Source: Phycisphaerae bacterium
GTDB lineage: Bacteria > Planctomycetota > Phycisphaerae > Phycisphaerales > SM1A02
Reading direction: 5' to 3'
Assembly: GCA_016795065.1 (NCBI GenBank)
Contig: JAEUIU010000016.1
Coordinates: 55,002 to 119,001, forward strand
DNA length: 64,000 nucleotides
Shown here: positions 54,892-63,322 of the stretch, one piece after another
Position numbering within the stretch: position 1 is the stretch's first letter
Layout: every line of letters starts with the position of its first letter
The notes under the pieces: model-generated
What the model saw: only the letters and a program-made list of their open reading frames with translations
Database searches by the model: none
Told to the model about the DNA's origin: nothing
Made by a program: the position numbers and the translations under genes

Positions 54892-54924
54892 GGAAGGCGG
54901 GGAGTGTAGGCGGTCGGGATACTC

Positions 54925-56751
54925 TCAGCCGGACCAGGCCGCAAGCAGCATGGCCAGGTCGGCGGCATCGGTGGTTCCGCTTCCGTCCAAGTCACTCGGA
55001 CCGGGGTTCCCCCAGCCGGCGAGGAGCATCGCCAAGTCGGCGCCACTGACCACTCCGTTGCCGTCAAGGTCGGCCGGACTGGCTTGGACACAACCATCGG
55101 TCGCTGCCGCGACGCAGAGCGCGTCCCACGAGACCAGGCAGCAAACCGGGTCGCTCACGCAGACCGATGAACAACATTCCGGATCAGCACACCCTGGCCC
55201 GGCATTGATGGAGAGGCAGGAACCCGCCGGCGGCCCACACGAGGCGCCGAAGCAGATCGTGGCCGCTTCATCGACGCACAGCTCGTCCCAAGCACTCTCA
55301 CAGCAAAAGGGGTCGATCTGGCAGACGGCCAGACAGCACGCTGCGTCGTCACAGAAGGGCAAGGCACGGGCAACCGAACAATCGCCGGCATCGCCGGCGC
55401 CGCACGTCGGCACACCTGAGCAACCCGCCTTGCAGGTCGAGGTGGCCAAGGCAACACAAGCTACGTCCCAAGCGGTCTCACAGCAGTAGGGGTCTGCCGC
55501 GCAGACGCAACGCTCGATCGCACCGTCGGTGCATCCGGCCATGCCGGTCGTGCAACAGTCATGCGGCTGCGAGCCGCTGGTCAGGAGGAGGTCGTCGAAT
55601 GCGGCGCCGTTGGCAACGCTTGAGCCGGAGAGAAGGCGGAACTGCACCGCGGTCGCGTCGGCGATGGTGGCAAGGTTGAGTTCGACCTCGGTGCAGCCTT
55701 GCGTCCCTTGGCCAGTGGAGGGCTGCCAGCCGAGCAGCCACTCGCCGCCATCGACGCGATAGTCGATCCGCGGACCAAGCGAGCCGGCGTTGCGGGTGAA
55801 TCTGAAGCGAAAGACCGGCGCCGGCGTCAGGCTGAGATCAATACAGCGGGTGATCGCGGCCGAATAGGGGAAGCCCGTCCCAAAACGCAACGCGGGGTCG
55901 CCTGACCCAGCGCACGACCCGGAGATGGTGAGTGTTGGCGGAGAGCCTTCACAACTCTCGAAAAGACTGGGAAAAAGCGTGCAAACGCTCGACGTGGAGT
56001 AGAGTGTCCCGAAGTCGGTCGCGAACGCCGTCAAGCACTGGCCCGACCCGCTGCCGTCGCAGTCACCGCATCGAAAGGCATCGACTTCAGCCACGCATTG
56101 GTCGTCCCAGGCAGTCTCGCAGCAATAGGGATCGACCGCGCACACGCAGGCCTCGACCTTCGATTGACTGCACCCCGGCGTGCCGATCTCGCAACAGGTA
56201 TGCATCTGCGAGCAACAGTCGGTGATCTGAACCGAAACATCGTCGATGAGAATCGCGTTGGCGTTCGCGCCGTGATCAAAGCGAAAGACGGCGCCGTGCG
56301 CGCCGCCGAGCGTCACTGTGAAGGAGACGAGCGTGCATGCCCCGCCGGTCGTCGAGAGCGTACCGATCGTGGTCGGTGTCGATGGCGAACAGGGCACGGT
56401 TGTGGCCGATGTCGTTCCCGCCTTGAGCACCGTGCCGGTCGCGACGAATTGGGCGTAGGTGAAGCTGACCGTGACGGACGCGCACGCTGCATCGCCAACG
56501 CGGACCAAGAGCACCGGGTCGTCGCCGCTCGCATCGAGCTTGAGGGCCGAGCCGGTCGGGCAGAAACCAGAGGCGGCGACGCTAGCGCCGTTGAGGCACC
56601 ATTCGACGGTGAACGGGCCTTGGGTCAGGGACGGCGGACCGGTGAAGCTCTCGAAGCCCGTTTCGTAGAGCGTGCAGGTCTGTCCGGACGCGAGCCGCGA
56701 GGCGAGCAGGACAAACATCCATGCGATGAATTGGATCGCCCGCCTCAACAT
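54925..56751 (-). CDS. Secreted Cys-rich repeat protein with dockerin-like tail
   Basis: A 608-residue exported protein: signal peptide ('FIAWMFVLLASRLASG'), two jelly-roll-like beta regions (about 25-175 and 240-395), each followed by Cys-rich motifs, and four copies of a conserved unit at about 202-222, 415-435, 476-496 and 530-550: 'CVCAVDPYCCETAWDDQCV', 'CVCAADPYCCETAWDVACV', 'AVCQIDPFCCESAWDELCV' and 'SVCVSDPVCCLVSWDALCV'. The last 48 residues are two EF-hand-like units ending 'AGWG' and 'AAWSG'. The 33-base gap from the methyltransferase makes co-transcription possible. The role is unknown, probably extracellular binding or adhesion. ATG 56751 was chosen as the start of the signal peptide. 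Confidence 0.8.
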   Translation of the reverse strand: MLRRAIQFIAWMFVLLASRLASGQTCTLYETGFESFTGPPSLTQGPFTVEWCLNGASVAASGFCPTGSALKLDASGDDPVLLVRVGDAACASVTVSFTYAQFVATGTVLKAGTTSATTVPCSPSTPTTIGTLSTTGGACTLVSFTVTLGGAHGAVFRFDHGANANAILIDDVSVQITDCCSQMHTCCEIGTPGCSQSKVEACVCAVDPYCCETAWDDQCVAEVDAFRCGDCDGSGSGQCLTAFATDFGTLYSTSSVCTLFPSLFESCEGSPPTLTISGSCAGSGDPALRFGTGFPYSAAITRCIDLSLTPAPVFRFRFTRNAGSLGPRIDYRVDGGEWLLGWQPSTGQGTQGCTEVELNLATIADATAVQFRLLSGSSVANGAAFDDLLLTSGSQPHDCCTTGMAGCTDGAIERCVCAADPYCCETAWDVACVALATSTCKAGCSGVPTCGAGDAGDCSVARALPFCDDAACCLAVCQIDPFCCESAWDELCVDEAATICFGASCGPPAGSCLSINAGPGCADPECCSSVCVSDPVCCLVSWDALCVAAATDGCVQASPADLDGNGVVSGADLAMLLAGWGNPGPSDLDGSGTTDAADLAMLLAAWSG

Positions 56752-56965
56752 GCCTCGGTCCGTCCCTGGATGTGGCCTTACGGTTCCCTGGAAGGCCTCG
56801 CGCCGCCCGGCAATGGAGTGGACGGCGCAGCGAGACTGTCGCATTGAAAGACCTCCGCGCACAAGATGCGCTGACGCACTCGGCGCGCGGAGACGTCTGT
56901 CTGCGAGGGCATGTCCGAGAAATCGCTTCATCGGGATTCGGAGAGTTGTCGAGTCGCCATCTCGA

Positions 56966-59260
56966 TCAGCCGGTCCAGGCTCCGAGGAGGAGCGCCAAGT
57001 CAGCCGCATCGACGGTGCCGCTCACATCCAAATCGCCAGGGCCGGATGTGCCCCAAGCTCCCAACAGGATGGCAAGATCCGACGCGCTGATCGAGCCATC
57101 GCCATTCAGGTCGCCCAGAAGCTCTGGGCAGCCAAGGCTTAGGACTCGGAACCCGTCGACACCTGCCTCAACCAGCGAACCTGATCCAAGGTCTCTGGCG
57201 ACGAAGCGAACGCGCACGTTCGCGGTCGGCGCGACGACATCCGCGACCCGGAAACTCTTCGTCACCCACGTCCCGGCGTTCTCGGTCACCAGTTCTAGCT
57301 GCACCCACGAACTGCCGCCGTTGTTGCTGATCTGGATTGGCATCGAATCGGTGTTCGGTGTCGCACCCAGATTGTTCGAGTACCAACGGTCGTACTGCAC
57401 GATCGACTCGGGATCAGAGCAGTCTAGGACCGGTGAAACCAGGGTCGTCGTGCCGCCATCGACGTCAGCGGCACCGTCGGCAGCGCCTACCGCCCCCTGC
57501 CCAGTGACGAAACACATCGTCCCCGCCACCGTCGTGTCGTTCTCCGGTTGGGCACTCGTCCCATTCGGATCGACTCGCACCCAAAGTCCAGCCGTCGCGT
57601 TGTCGCCGGCCGCTCCAACCGTCCAACCGAGGTTGGACTCGAAGTCGTCGGCAAAGGCGGTATCCGTCTCGAAGACATCGGTGGACAAGGTCGAGGCCGG
57701 TGCATCGGCAGGGAGCGTTGCATTGCCCATCGTCGTGGCAAACTCGATGTACCAGGAGAGCGAGCTGCCGCAGATCGGCGACGGTAGGGTGGCGCTCCAC
57801 GTTCCGGGCCCGACGTTGGTGATAGGTGATGCGGTGAAGGGCTCGTCGGCCGCGTCGCGCCACCAAAGGGTGGCACCCGGCGCCAAGGCCTCACCGGCGA
57901 GGTTCAGCGTCTCGATGTCGATCGTCGTGGAGCCAGGCGCCACAAGCGATGGGACACCATTCATCAGGCTGATGGCGATCGGCTTGAGCGTCTCGACGCT
58001 CAAGACCTTGATCGCCTCGTAGATCTCCTCGCCGGTCGGAATGATCTGTGCCGCAGGCAAGATGAACCCGAACTGGCCCGTATCACGCAATTCGATCGTG
58101 TAGGAGAAGACGCCTTGGTTGCCGTAGGCCCAGTCGACGGAACTGCCGCTGGCGAGGTAAAGCGTCGGCCCGATCGGACCGGCGGTGTAGGTGAACTGGT
58201 GGACGTCAAAAATCGCATCAGCCATCGCCTGGCCAACGCCCTCCATGAACGCCGTGTTCGGCGCCGGATCCACCGTATAGCCCCAGGGCGACAGGACGAG
58301 CTGGCCGTAGGAATGGAAGTCGATGTTCGCGACCAGGTTCTGGTGGGCGAGGTAGAAGTCCCGCAGCACTTGGGTCTCGGGCTCAGAGAAGGCGAATGGA
58401 CCGCGATAGGTCTCGTCGGCCGGATTCGTGCTGGCCCCAGCGCCGCCCCACTGATAGTCCCAGTTGCGATTGAGGTCGACGCCGAAGGTCCCGTTGCCGT
58501 TGTTGCGGCGGTTCTTTCGCCAAAGGCGATTGACGTCCCAGGAGTATTGGTAGCCGTCCGGGTTCGAGATCGGGATGATCCAGATCTCGGCGGAATCGAG
58601 GATGTCCATGATTGCCGGATCGGTCGACGCGGTATCAACGAGTTGATTGGCGATGTACATCGCCGTCATCGGGCTGATCCACTCGCGAGCATGCTGGCAG
58701 GCGTTGAAGAGGATGCCCGGTGAGCCTGGCGGAGCGCTCGAAATGCGGATGGCCTTGATGGGCCGGTTCTCGAGGCTCTGTCCGATCGTCGTCACCGTGC
58801 AGAGGTCGGGCCGGGCGATCACGAACTCCTGCAGCTTCGCGTTGATCTGGTCATAGGTCTTGAAATCGGCAAACCACGCTAAGTCGCCGGCGATGCCGCC
58901 ATCGGACGGCGTATCGAGCCTGGCCTTCTCGTCGGCGATCAGCGCGCCGACATCGTTGATGAGAATCTCGACGGGGAGGCCCGCCCGTTGCATCGAACGG
59001 AGGCTCTCGTCATCGACGCGCAGGTCGAGGGGCTGACCGACTGTCGCGCCATGCGACCAGACGTCATCAGCCAAGGTCAGGGCGAGTCGCAACTGGCCAA
59101 AGCTCTGGGGCACCAACCGTACGACCTTGTCGCCGAGATAGTCGGGCGGCGCGCCGTGAGCATGCGTCGCGACCGCCAGAAGGGCGCCAACGAGGAGCGA
59201 GCGGGTAATCCGACGTCGGACGGGGGCAGTTGGCAGGGTGTCCAAGTGATCAAGACCCAA
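56966..59260 (-). CDS. Secreted M14 zinc carboxypeptidase with dockerin-like tail
   Basis: About 765 residues. The M14 catalytic set is complete: 'LFNACQHAREWISPMTAMYI' (His and Glu zinc ligands), 'VDLNRNWDYQW' (substrate Asn/Arg), 'NIDFHSYGQLVLSPWGY' (third zinc ligand His) and 'TIELRDTGQFGFILP' (catalytic Glu). This is the carboxypeptidase A/B-like branch. A beta-rich region follows, and the last 48 residues are two EF-hand-like units ending 'GAWG' and 'GAWTG'. The start is uncertain: no ATG lies near the signal peptide ('SLLVGALLAVATHAHG'); in-frame TTG codons at 59260 and 59245 are the best candidates. Confidence 0.85.
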   Translation of the reverse strand: MGLDHLDTLPTAPVRRRITRSLLVGALLAVATHAHGAPPDYLGDKVVRLVPQSFGQLRLALTLADDVWSHGATVGQPLDLRVDDESLRSMQRAGLPVEILINDVGALIADEKARLDTPSDGGIAGDLAWFADFKTYDQINAKLQEFVIARPDLCTVTTIGQSLENRPIKAIRISSAPPGSPGILFNACQHAREWISPMTAMYIANQLVDTASTDPAIMDILDSAEIWIIPISNPDGYQYSWDVNRLWRKNRRNNGNGTFGVDLNRNWDYQWGGAGASTNPADETYRGPFAFSEPETQVLRDFYLAHQNLVANIDFHSYGQLVLSPWGYTVDPAPNTAFMEGVGQAMADAIFDVHQFTYTAGPIGPTLYLASGSSVDWAYGNQGVFSYTIELRDTGQFGFILPAAQIIPTGEEIYEAIKVLSVETLKPIAISLMNGVPSLVAPGSTTIDIETLNLAGEALAPGATLWWRDAADEPFTASPITNVGPGTWSATLPSPICGSSLSWYIEFATTMGNATLPADAPASTLSTDVFETDTAFADDFESNLGWTVGAAGDNATAGLWVRVDPNGTSAQPENDTTVAGTMCFVTGQGAVGAADGAADVDGGTTTLVSPVLDCSDPESIVQYDRWYSNNLGATPNTDSMPIQISNNGGSSWVQLELVTENAGTWVTKSFRVADVVAPTANVRVRFVARDLGSGSLVEAGVDGFRVLSLGCPELLGDLNGDGSISASDLAILLGAWGTSGPGDLDVSGTVDAADLALLLGAWTG

Positions 59261-59419
59261 GTGAGAGGAAACAGGCGTGTATCTCTCTGGCGATGCACCG
59301 GCAACGCCACGCGACGCGTTTGGAGAGCCGTCGAAGTTGACGGACCAATCGCTCCTCGCGATGCTCTTCCTGCAACGGCCCACAGGGCCATTCTGAGATC
59401 TCGCAGAAGTAACCCCAGT

Positions 59420-60589
59420 ATGCCACAGCCTCCCACCACCTCGAAGCGCGACGTTCCTCTTCTCGACCGACTTCTGCTTGGTATCGGTCTCCTGACGCTT
59501 CTGATGGGCGGCTGCGCAAGCGATCTCGCGCCAACATGGCGGGGCTATTACCTCACTCGACAGGAGCTGAACGGTCCGTCGAAGGCGACGCTTCCCGCGC
59601 AGCCGGAAGGACCTCGGGCTCATGCCATGTTTGAGGGCGAGACCGGTCGCGTCGCGACTTGGGACGACGTGATGGAAGGCGTCGCGTGGGCGGACGTGAT
59701 CTTCCTCGGCGAGGCCCATGACCACCGCGAGGGCCACCAGTTCCAGACTGCATTGGTCGAGGACGCTCTTGAACGCTTCCCAGGAACCGTCGTCAGCATG
59801 GAGATGTTTGAACGCAACGATCAGGAGGCGGTCGACGCGTATCTCCGCGGCGAGATTGACGTCACTACGCTTCTCGAACGGACCAAGAGTTTGGGATGGG
59901 GCGCGTCGGCCGACGACAAGGACGACGACAAGGAGCGCCGCCGCCAGTTGTGGGATGACTACTACCAGCCAACGGTCGACGCCGCGAAGAGGCATGGGGC
60001 CCGTGTCATCGCCGCGAACGCGCCGCGGGACTATGTTCGCAAGGCACGCACCGATGGCTATGACGCGCTCCGTGCCCTGCCGCCCGAGGAACGGGCCCTC
60101 TTCGACATTCCCGACGAAGTCGAAGCAGGCATCTACAAGCGACGCTTCAACAGCGTGATGCTTCGTGACGGCGAGAGCTTGAGCGATCCCGAAGTGCGAT
60201 CCCGCATCGACAACGGATTCCGCTCCCAGCAGGTCTGGGACACGACCATGGGTCGCTCGGTGGCGAAGGCCTTCTCAGCCACGCCTCCAGCCACCAAGGT
60301 GATTCACCTTGTCGGCGGGTTCCACGTCGACAACCGCGGCGGAACAGTCACGCGTCTTCTTGAGGCACGTCCCGAATCGCGTGTTCTGACGATTCAGGTC
60401 ATTCCGGGGGAGTCACGACGCCTGCTCTCGGATGATCGCCGGCGCGCGGACATTGTCGTGTACGCGCCGCAGGCGCCAGAACCAGAACCAGAACCAGAAC
60501 CGGAACCGGAACCGGATACAAATGCGACGCCGGCACCAGCCTCCGCACCCGCCTCGGATCAGCCCGCGCCGAGTCACGCCAATCCATAA
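59420..60589 (+). CDS. ChaN-like (DUF399/Tiki-fold) lipoprotein
   Basis: A 389-residue predicted lipoprotein ('LLTLLMGGCAS'). The core 'WADVIFLGEAHDHREGHQFQ' and 'TVVSMEMFERNDQEAVDAYL' are the hallmark of the ChaN/haem-binding-uptake (EreA/Tiki-like) superfamily; 'VIHLVGGFHVDNRGG' near the C-terminus supplies another conserved His. ChaN of Campylobacter binds haem and supports iron uptake; here such a role is a family-based guess. The C-terminus is a Pro/Glu tract from a hexanucleotide repeat, probably a flexible extension. It is divergent from the M14 gene. Confidence 0.8.
   Translation: MPQPPTTSKRDVPLLDRLLLGIGLLTLLMGGCASDLAPTWRGYYLTRQELNGPSKATLPAQPEGPRAHAMFEGETGRVATWDDVMEGVAWADVIFLGEAHDHREGHQFQTALVEDALERFPGTVVSMEMFERNDQEAVDAYLRGEIDVTTLLERTKSLGWGASADDKDDDKERRRQLWDDYYQPTVDAAKRHGARVIAANAPRDYVRKARTDGYDALRALPPEERALFDIPDEVEAGIYKRRFNSVMLRDGESLSDPEVRSRIDNGFRSQQVWDTTMGRSVAKAFSATPPATKVIHLVGGFHVDNRGGTVTRLLEARPESRVLTIQVIPGESRRLLSDDRRRADIVVYAPQAPEPEPEPEPEPEPDTNATPAPASAPASDQPAPSHANP
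60476..60517 (+). repeat. Hexanucleotide repeat encoding a Pro-Glu tract
   Basis: Seven consecutive hexamers (CCAGAA x4, CCGGAA x2, CCGGAT) encode alternating Pro and Glu near the C-terminus of the ChaN-like protein. In-frame length change by slippage is possible without disturbing the reading frame. Confidence 0.85.
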
Positions 60590-60592
60590 GGA

Positions 60593-60607
60593 CCGCCCGG
60601 CGGGCGG
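60593..60607. terminator. Hairpin between convergent genes
   Basis: The perfect palindrome CCGCCCGGCGGGCGG lies 3 bases after the ChaN-like stop codon and 53 bases before the end of the minus-strand STAS gene. It has no T-run, but its position suits bidirectional termination. Confidence 0.5.
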
Positions 60608-60659
60608 CTTCGTCGAAGGTGACGGGAGTGGCTCTTGCTAGCACTACGGCGCTGGCGGG

Positions 60660-61052
60660 TTAGGCCTGAAGCGCCGACTTCAGCTCGTCCTCGCTCTTGG
60701 CGATCTGATAGAGCTTTTCGATCTTCATCATCGCGAGGAGCTTTAGGAGCTCGGCACTCGCACCGTACAGCACGGCCTTTGCGCCCAGGTTGTTGGCCTG
60801 GTTGCGGAACGCGATGCACATGCCCAGGCCCATGCTCGACATGAAGGTCACGTCGGTGAGGTCGAGCACCAAGACCTTAAGTGATTTCCCCGCCTGCTTC
60901 AGGAACGGCGTCACCTCATCGGTGATGATCGGACTCTCACGCTGACCAATCTGGGGGCCTGCAGGGCGAATCGTCAGGAACGGCTCTGCCCACTTGACCT
61001 CAACGAGAGAGGTCTTCTTGTGATTCGCGGCTTGGGTCGGGGACTCGGACAT
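60660..61052 (-). CDS. STAS-domain anti-sigma factor antagonist
   Basis: A 130-residue STAS protein (SpoIIAA/RsbV-like). After an N-terminal extension, 'LKVLVLDLTDVTFMSSMGLG' contains the phosphorylatable Ser region, followed by 'FRNQANNLGAKAVLYGASAE' and 'KIEKLYQIAKSEDEL'. It should be phosphorylated by an anti-sigma kinase and dephosphorylated by a PP2C enzyme such as the one at 48441-50396, thereby releasing a sigma factor. No kinase (RsbW-like) is next to it. Confidence 0.85.
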   Translation of the reverse strand: MSESPTQAANHKKTSLVEVKWAEPFLTIRPAGPQIGQRESPIITDEVTPFLKQAGKSLKVLVLDLTDVTFMSSMGLGMCIAFRNQANNLGAKAVLYGASAELLKLLAMMKIEKLYQIAKSEDELKSALQA

Positions 61053-61172
61053 GGAAGGAGGAATGTACCAGTTTCGCGACCCGGGCCGGAGTGTCGTTTC
61101 GGACCCCGTACCCTGAACCGGTGGAACTGCGGAATTGTGGCGGGTCTGACGGAAGGTCGCCAAGAGCTCCCC

Positions 61173-61706
61173 TTACGCGTCTCGGAGGAGTTTCGGCGTG
61201 ACCATCCAAGCCAGCGCACTCATGCCGCGCTCCCGGTCGAAAGCGACGGCCGCACCCTTTCTGAATCGGATATTTGCTCGCCCCGGATCAGCGGTGAGGA
61301 GCCATGAGGCAATTCGCCCCAACATTGGCTCATGGCCGACCCACACCACGGTGACGTCGTCGCCGTATCCAGCCAATAGCCTCGTCCATTCGGTCGGGTC
61401 TTCGACAGGAACCTGCTTTTCGACGCGTTCATCGCTGATTGGGGGCTGACCTTGGGGCAGAAGCCAGTCACAACGTTCGGGAGCTGGCCAGCCGGCCGTC
61501 TCGCTGAGGAGTTGGGCGGTCTGCCAGGCCCGAACAGCCGGACTGGCCATGATCAGGTCGACTCCACGCTGAATCCGCCGCAACCGCTTGGCAGCCGCTC
61601 GAAACTCCTCCCGGCCCTCTGTGGTGAGTGGTCGCCTGAGGTCATCCGGCCAAGCGGCGGGATCCCGTTCAAAGGCCTTGGCGTGTCGGACAAGCAGGAG
61701 TCTCAT
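61173..61706 (-). CDS. sixA: Phosphohistidine phosphatase SixA-like
   Basis: A 177-residue branch-1 histidine phosphatase. 'MRLLLVRHAKAFERDP' carries the catalytic His in the RHA motif, 'ASPAVRAWQTAQLL' a conserved Arg, and 'VVWVGHEPMLGRIASWLL' the second catalytic His. SixA removes phosphate from His of phosphotransfer domains. It is 120 bases after the STAS gene and divergent from hutI (108-base gap). Confidence 0.9.
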   Translation of the reverse strand: MRLLLVRHAKAFERDPAAWPDDLRRPLTTEGREEFRAAAKRLRRIQRGVDLIMASPAVRAWQTAQLLSETAGWPAPERCDWLLPQGQPPISDERVEKQVPVEDPTEWTRLLAGYGDDVTVVWVGHEPMLGRIASWLLTADPGRANIRFRKGAAVAFDRERGMSALAWMVTPKLLRDA

Positions 61707-61814
61707 GCTGCGGCAGCGTAACGGGTCACCGGAACCTGATCCGACTTCGGGTCAGCGTGAAGGCGTCACCGGCTGAAGTAGGCGGTTGGGCAGAGTCCCC
61801 CTCGCCCCGTCATC

Positions 61815-63086
61815 ATGTCGCACACCATGGCCTCACCCGAGCGGTTCGTCATCCACAACGCCCGGATCCTGACCCTCGCGGGCCCTCGGGGGCCGCGACG
61901 CGTCGGAGGTTCCTTGGAAAAGGCGAACGGAGCTTCGCCGACAGGCCGTCACGCCGATCTCCTTGGCATCATTCCGCGCGGTTGGGTGAGTTTTGCGGAT
62001 GGTCGAATTGAGGCTCTAGGCGAAGGCAACCCTCCGCCCGGCGAATCGCTCGATGCCTGTGGGCGTGTGCTTCTCCCTGGCTTCATCGATTGCCACACCC
62101 ATGCCTGCTGGGCAGGCCAGCGCTTCGACGAGGCGGACCTGCGCCTTGCTGGCGTTCCCTACCTCGAGATCCTGGCGTCCGGCGGCGGCATTATGAGTAC
62201 GGTGCGGTCGACACGAGCGGCGACACGCGAGGCGTTGACGGCGAATCTTCTCAAGCGGTTGCGGGCGGCGGTGGCGACAGGCACCACCACCATCGAGGTG
62301 AAGTCCGGCTATGGGCTCACGCCCGATGACGAACTCAAGATGCTCGAGGCCATCCGCGGTGCTGTCGAGAAGACGCCGCTTCGGGTGATTCCCACGTTCC
62401 TCGGGGCCCACGCCAAGGACGACTCGAACCCGCATTTCGTCGAGGAAACGATCGACGTGACCTTGCCCCGCGCGGTCGCGGCCTTCCCCGGCATCGCCTG
62501 CGACGCCTATTGCGAGCGAGGGGCATGGTCTGCCGAGGAGTGCACCAGACTCTTCACCAGAGCGAAATCGTTGGGTTGCCCAATCCGCGTGCATTCAGAC
62601 CAGTTCAACTGCCTCGGCATGATCGAAACGGCGATCGGGCTCGGGGCGAGGAGCGTCGACCACCTTGAGGCGACGCAGCCGGCGGAACTCCAACTTCTGG
62701 CCCGCAGTGACACCATCGGCGTCGCGCTTCCGGGATGCGGGTTCCACCTCGACAATCGATTCGCCAACGCCCGAGGTTTCCTCGACGCGGGTGGGGCGCT
62801 CGCGATCGCGACGAACTGCAACCCTGGCTCGAGTCCGACCATCTCGATGCCATTCATCATTGCCCTCGCCGTGCGATTCCTACGACTCACACCGGCGGAG
62901 GCGATTGTGGCCGCAACGATCAACGCCGCCCACGTGCTCGGGCTAGCCGATCAAGTCGGCTCCGTGGAGATCGGCAAACAGGCGGACGTGCAACTCCTCG
63001 CCACCGACGATGAGCGCACCCTCGCTTACGAGTATGCCAACCCGGGCCCGGAAGCAGTCTGGATGGGCGGCCGCCGGGTCATTTGA
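61815..63086 (+). CDS. hutI: Imidazolonepropionase
   Basis: Third step of histidine degradation: opens the imidazolone ring to N-formimino-glutamate. The 423-residue amidohydrolase has the metal-binding 'LLPGFIDCHTHACWAGQR', 'ILASGGGIMSTVRSTRAA', 'TTTIEVKSGYGLTPDDELKM', 'LGAHAKDDSNPHF' and 'IRVHSDQFNCLGMIE', and Asn/Asp in 'ATNCNPGSSPTISMPF', matching HutI. The N-terminus is about 20 residues longer than usual ('GPRGPRRVGGSLEKANGASP'). hutH, hutU and hutG are not in this window. Confidence 0.92.
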   Translation: MSHTMASPERFVIHNARILTLAGPRGPRRVGGSLEKANGASPTGRHADLLGIIPRGWVSFADGRIEALGEGNPPPGESLDACGRVLLPGFIDCHTHACWAGQRFDEADLRLAGVPYLEILASGGGIMSTVRSTRAATREALTANLLKRLRAAVATGTTTIEVKSGYGLTPDDELKMLEAIRGAVEKTPLRVIPTFLGAHAKDDSNPHFVEETIDVTLPRAVAAFPGIACDAYCERGAWSAEECTRLFTRAKSLGCPIRVHSDQFNCLGMIETAIGLGARSVDHLEATQPAELQLLARSDTIGVALPGCGFHLDNRFANARGFLDAGGALAIATNCNPGSSPTISMPFIIALAVRFLRLTPAEAIVAATINAAHVLGLADQVGSVEIGKQADVQLLATDDERTLAYEYANPGPEAVWMGGRRVI

Positions 63087-63322
63087 CAGCCGCAAGAGAG
63101 GCGAAAGCGTGGTGACGCCCTCAGTTCCCACGGAGCATTCGCGCCTGGCATCTCCACAAACTGGGTGATTCACACCACGTTCGAGAAAGTCGCGCTCCCC
63201 GGTCGCCGATGCGGGGGGCGAGGCGCGCTGCGCCCCACTCTCGATCGAACAGAGGCCGATGGGCATCGCCAGCGTGGTGCGATGTGCCGTCATCGCCCGA
63301 AGGAACTCCGGTTAGGAATCCC

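Noticed and set aside
56966..59995. M14 frame extended to an ATG near 59995
   Set aside because: The extension lies entirely antisense to the convincing ChaN-like gene and its sequence has no protein-like features before the signal peptide.
61063..61116. Good Shine-Dalgarno (GGAAGGAGGA) followed by ATG on the plus strand
   Set aside because: It opens only a 17-codon frame, antisense to the upstream region of the STAS gene, with nothing to support translation.
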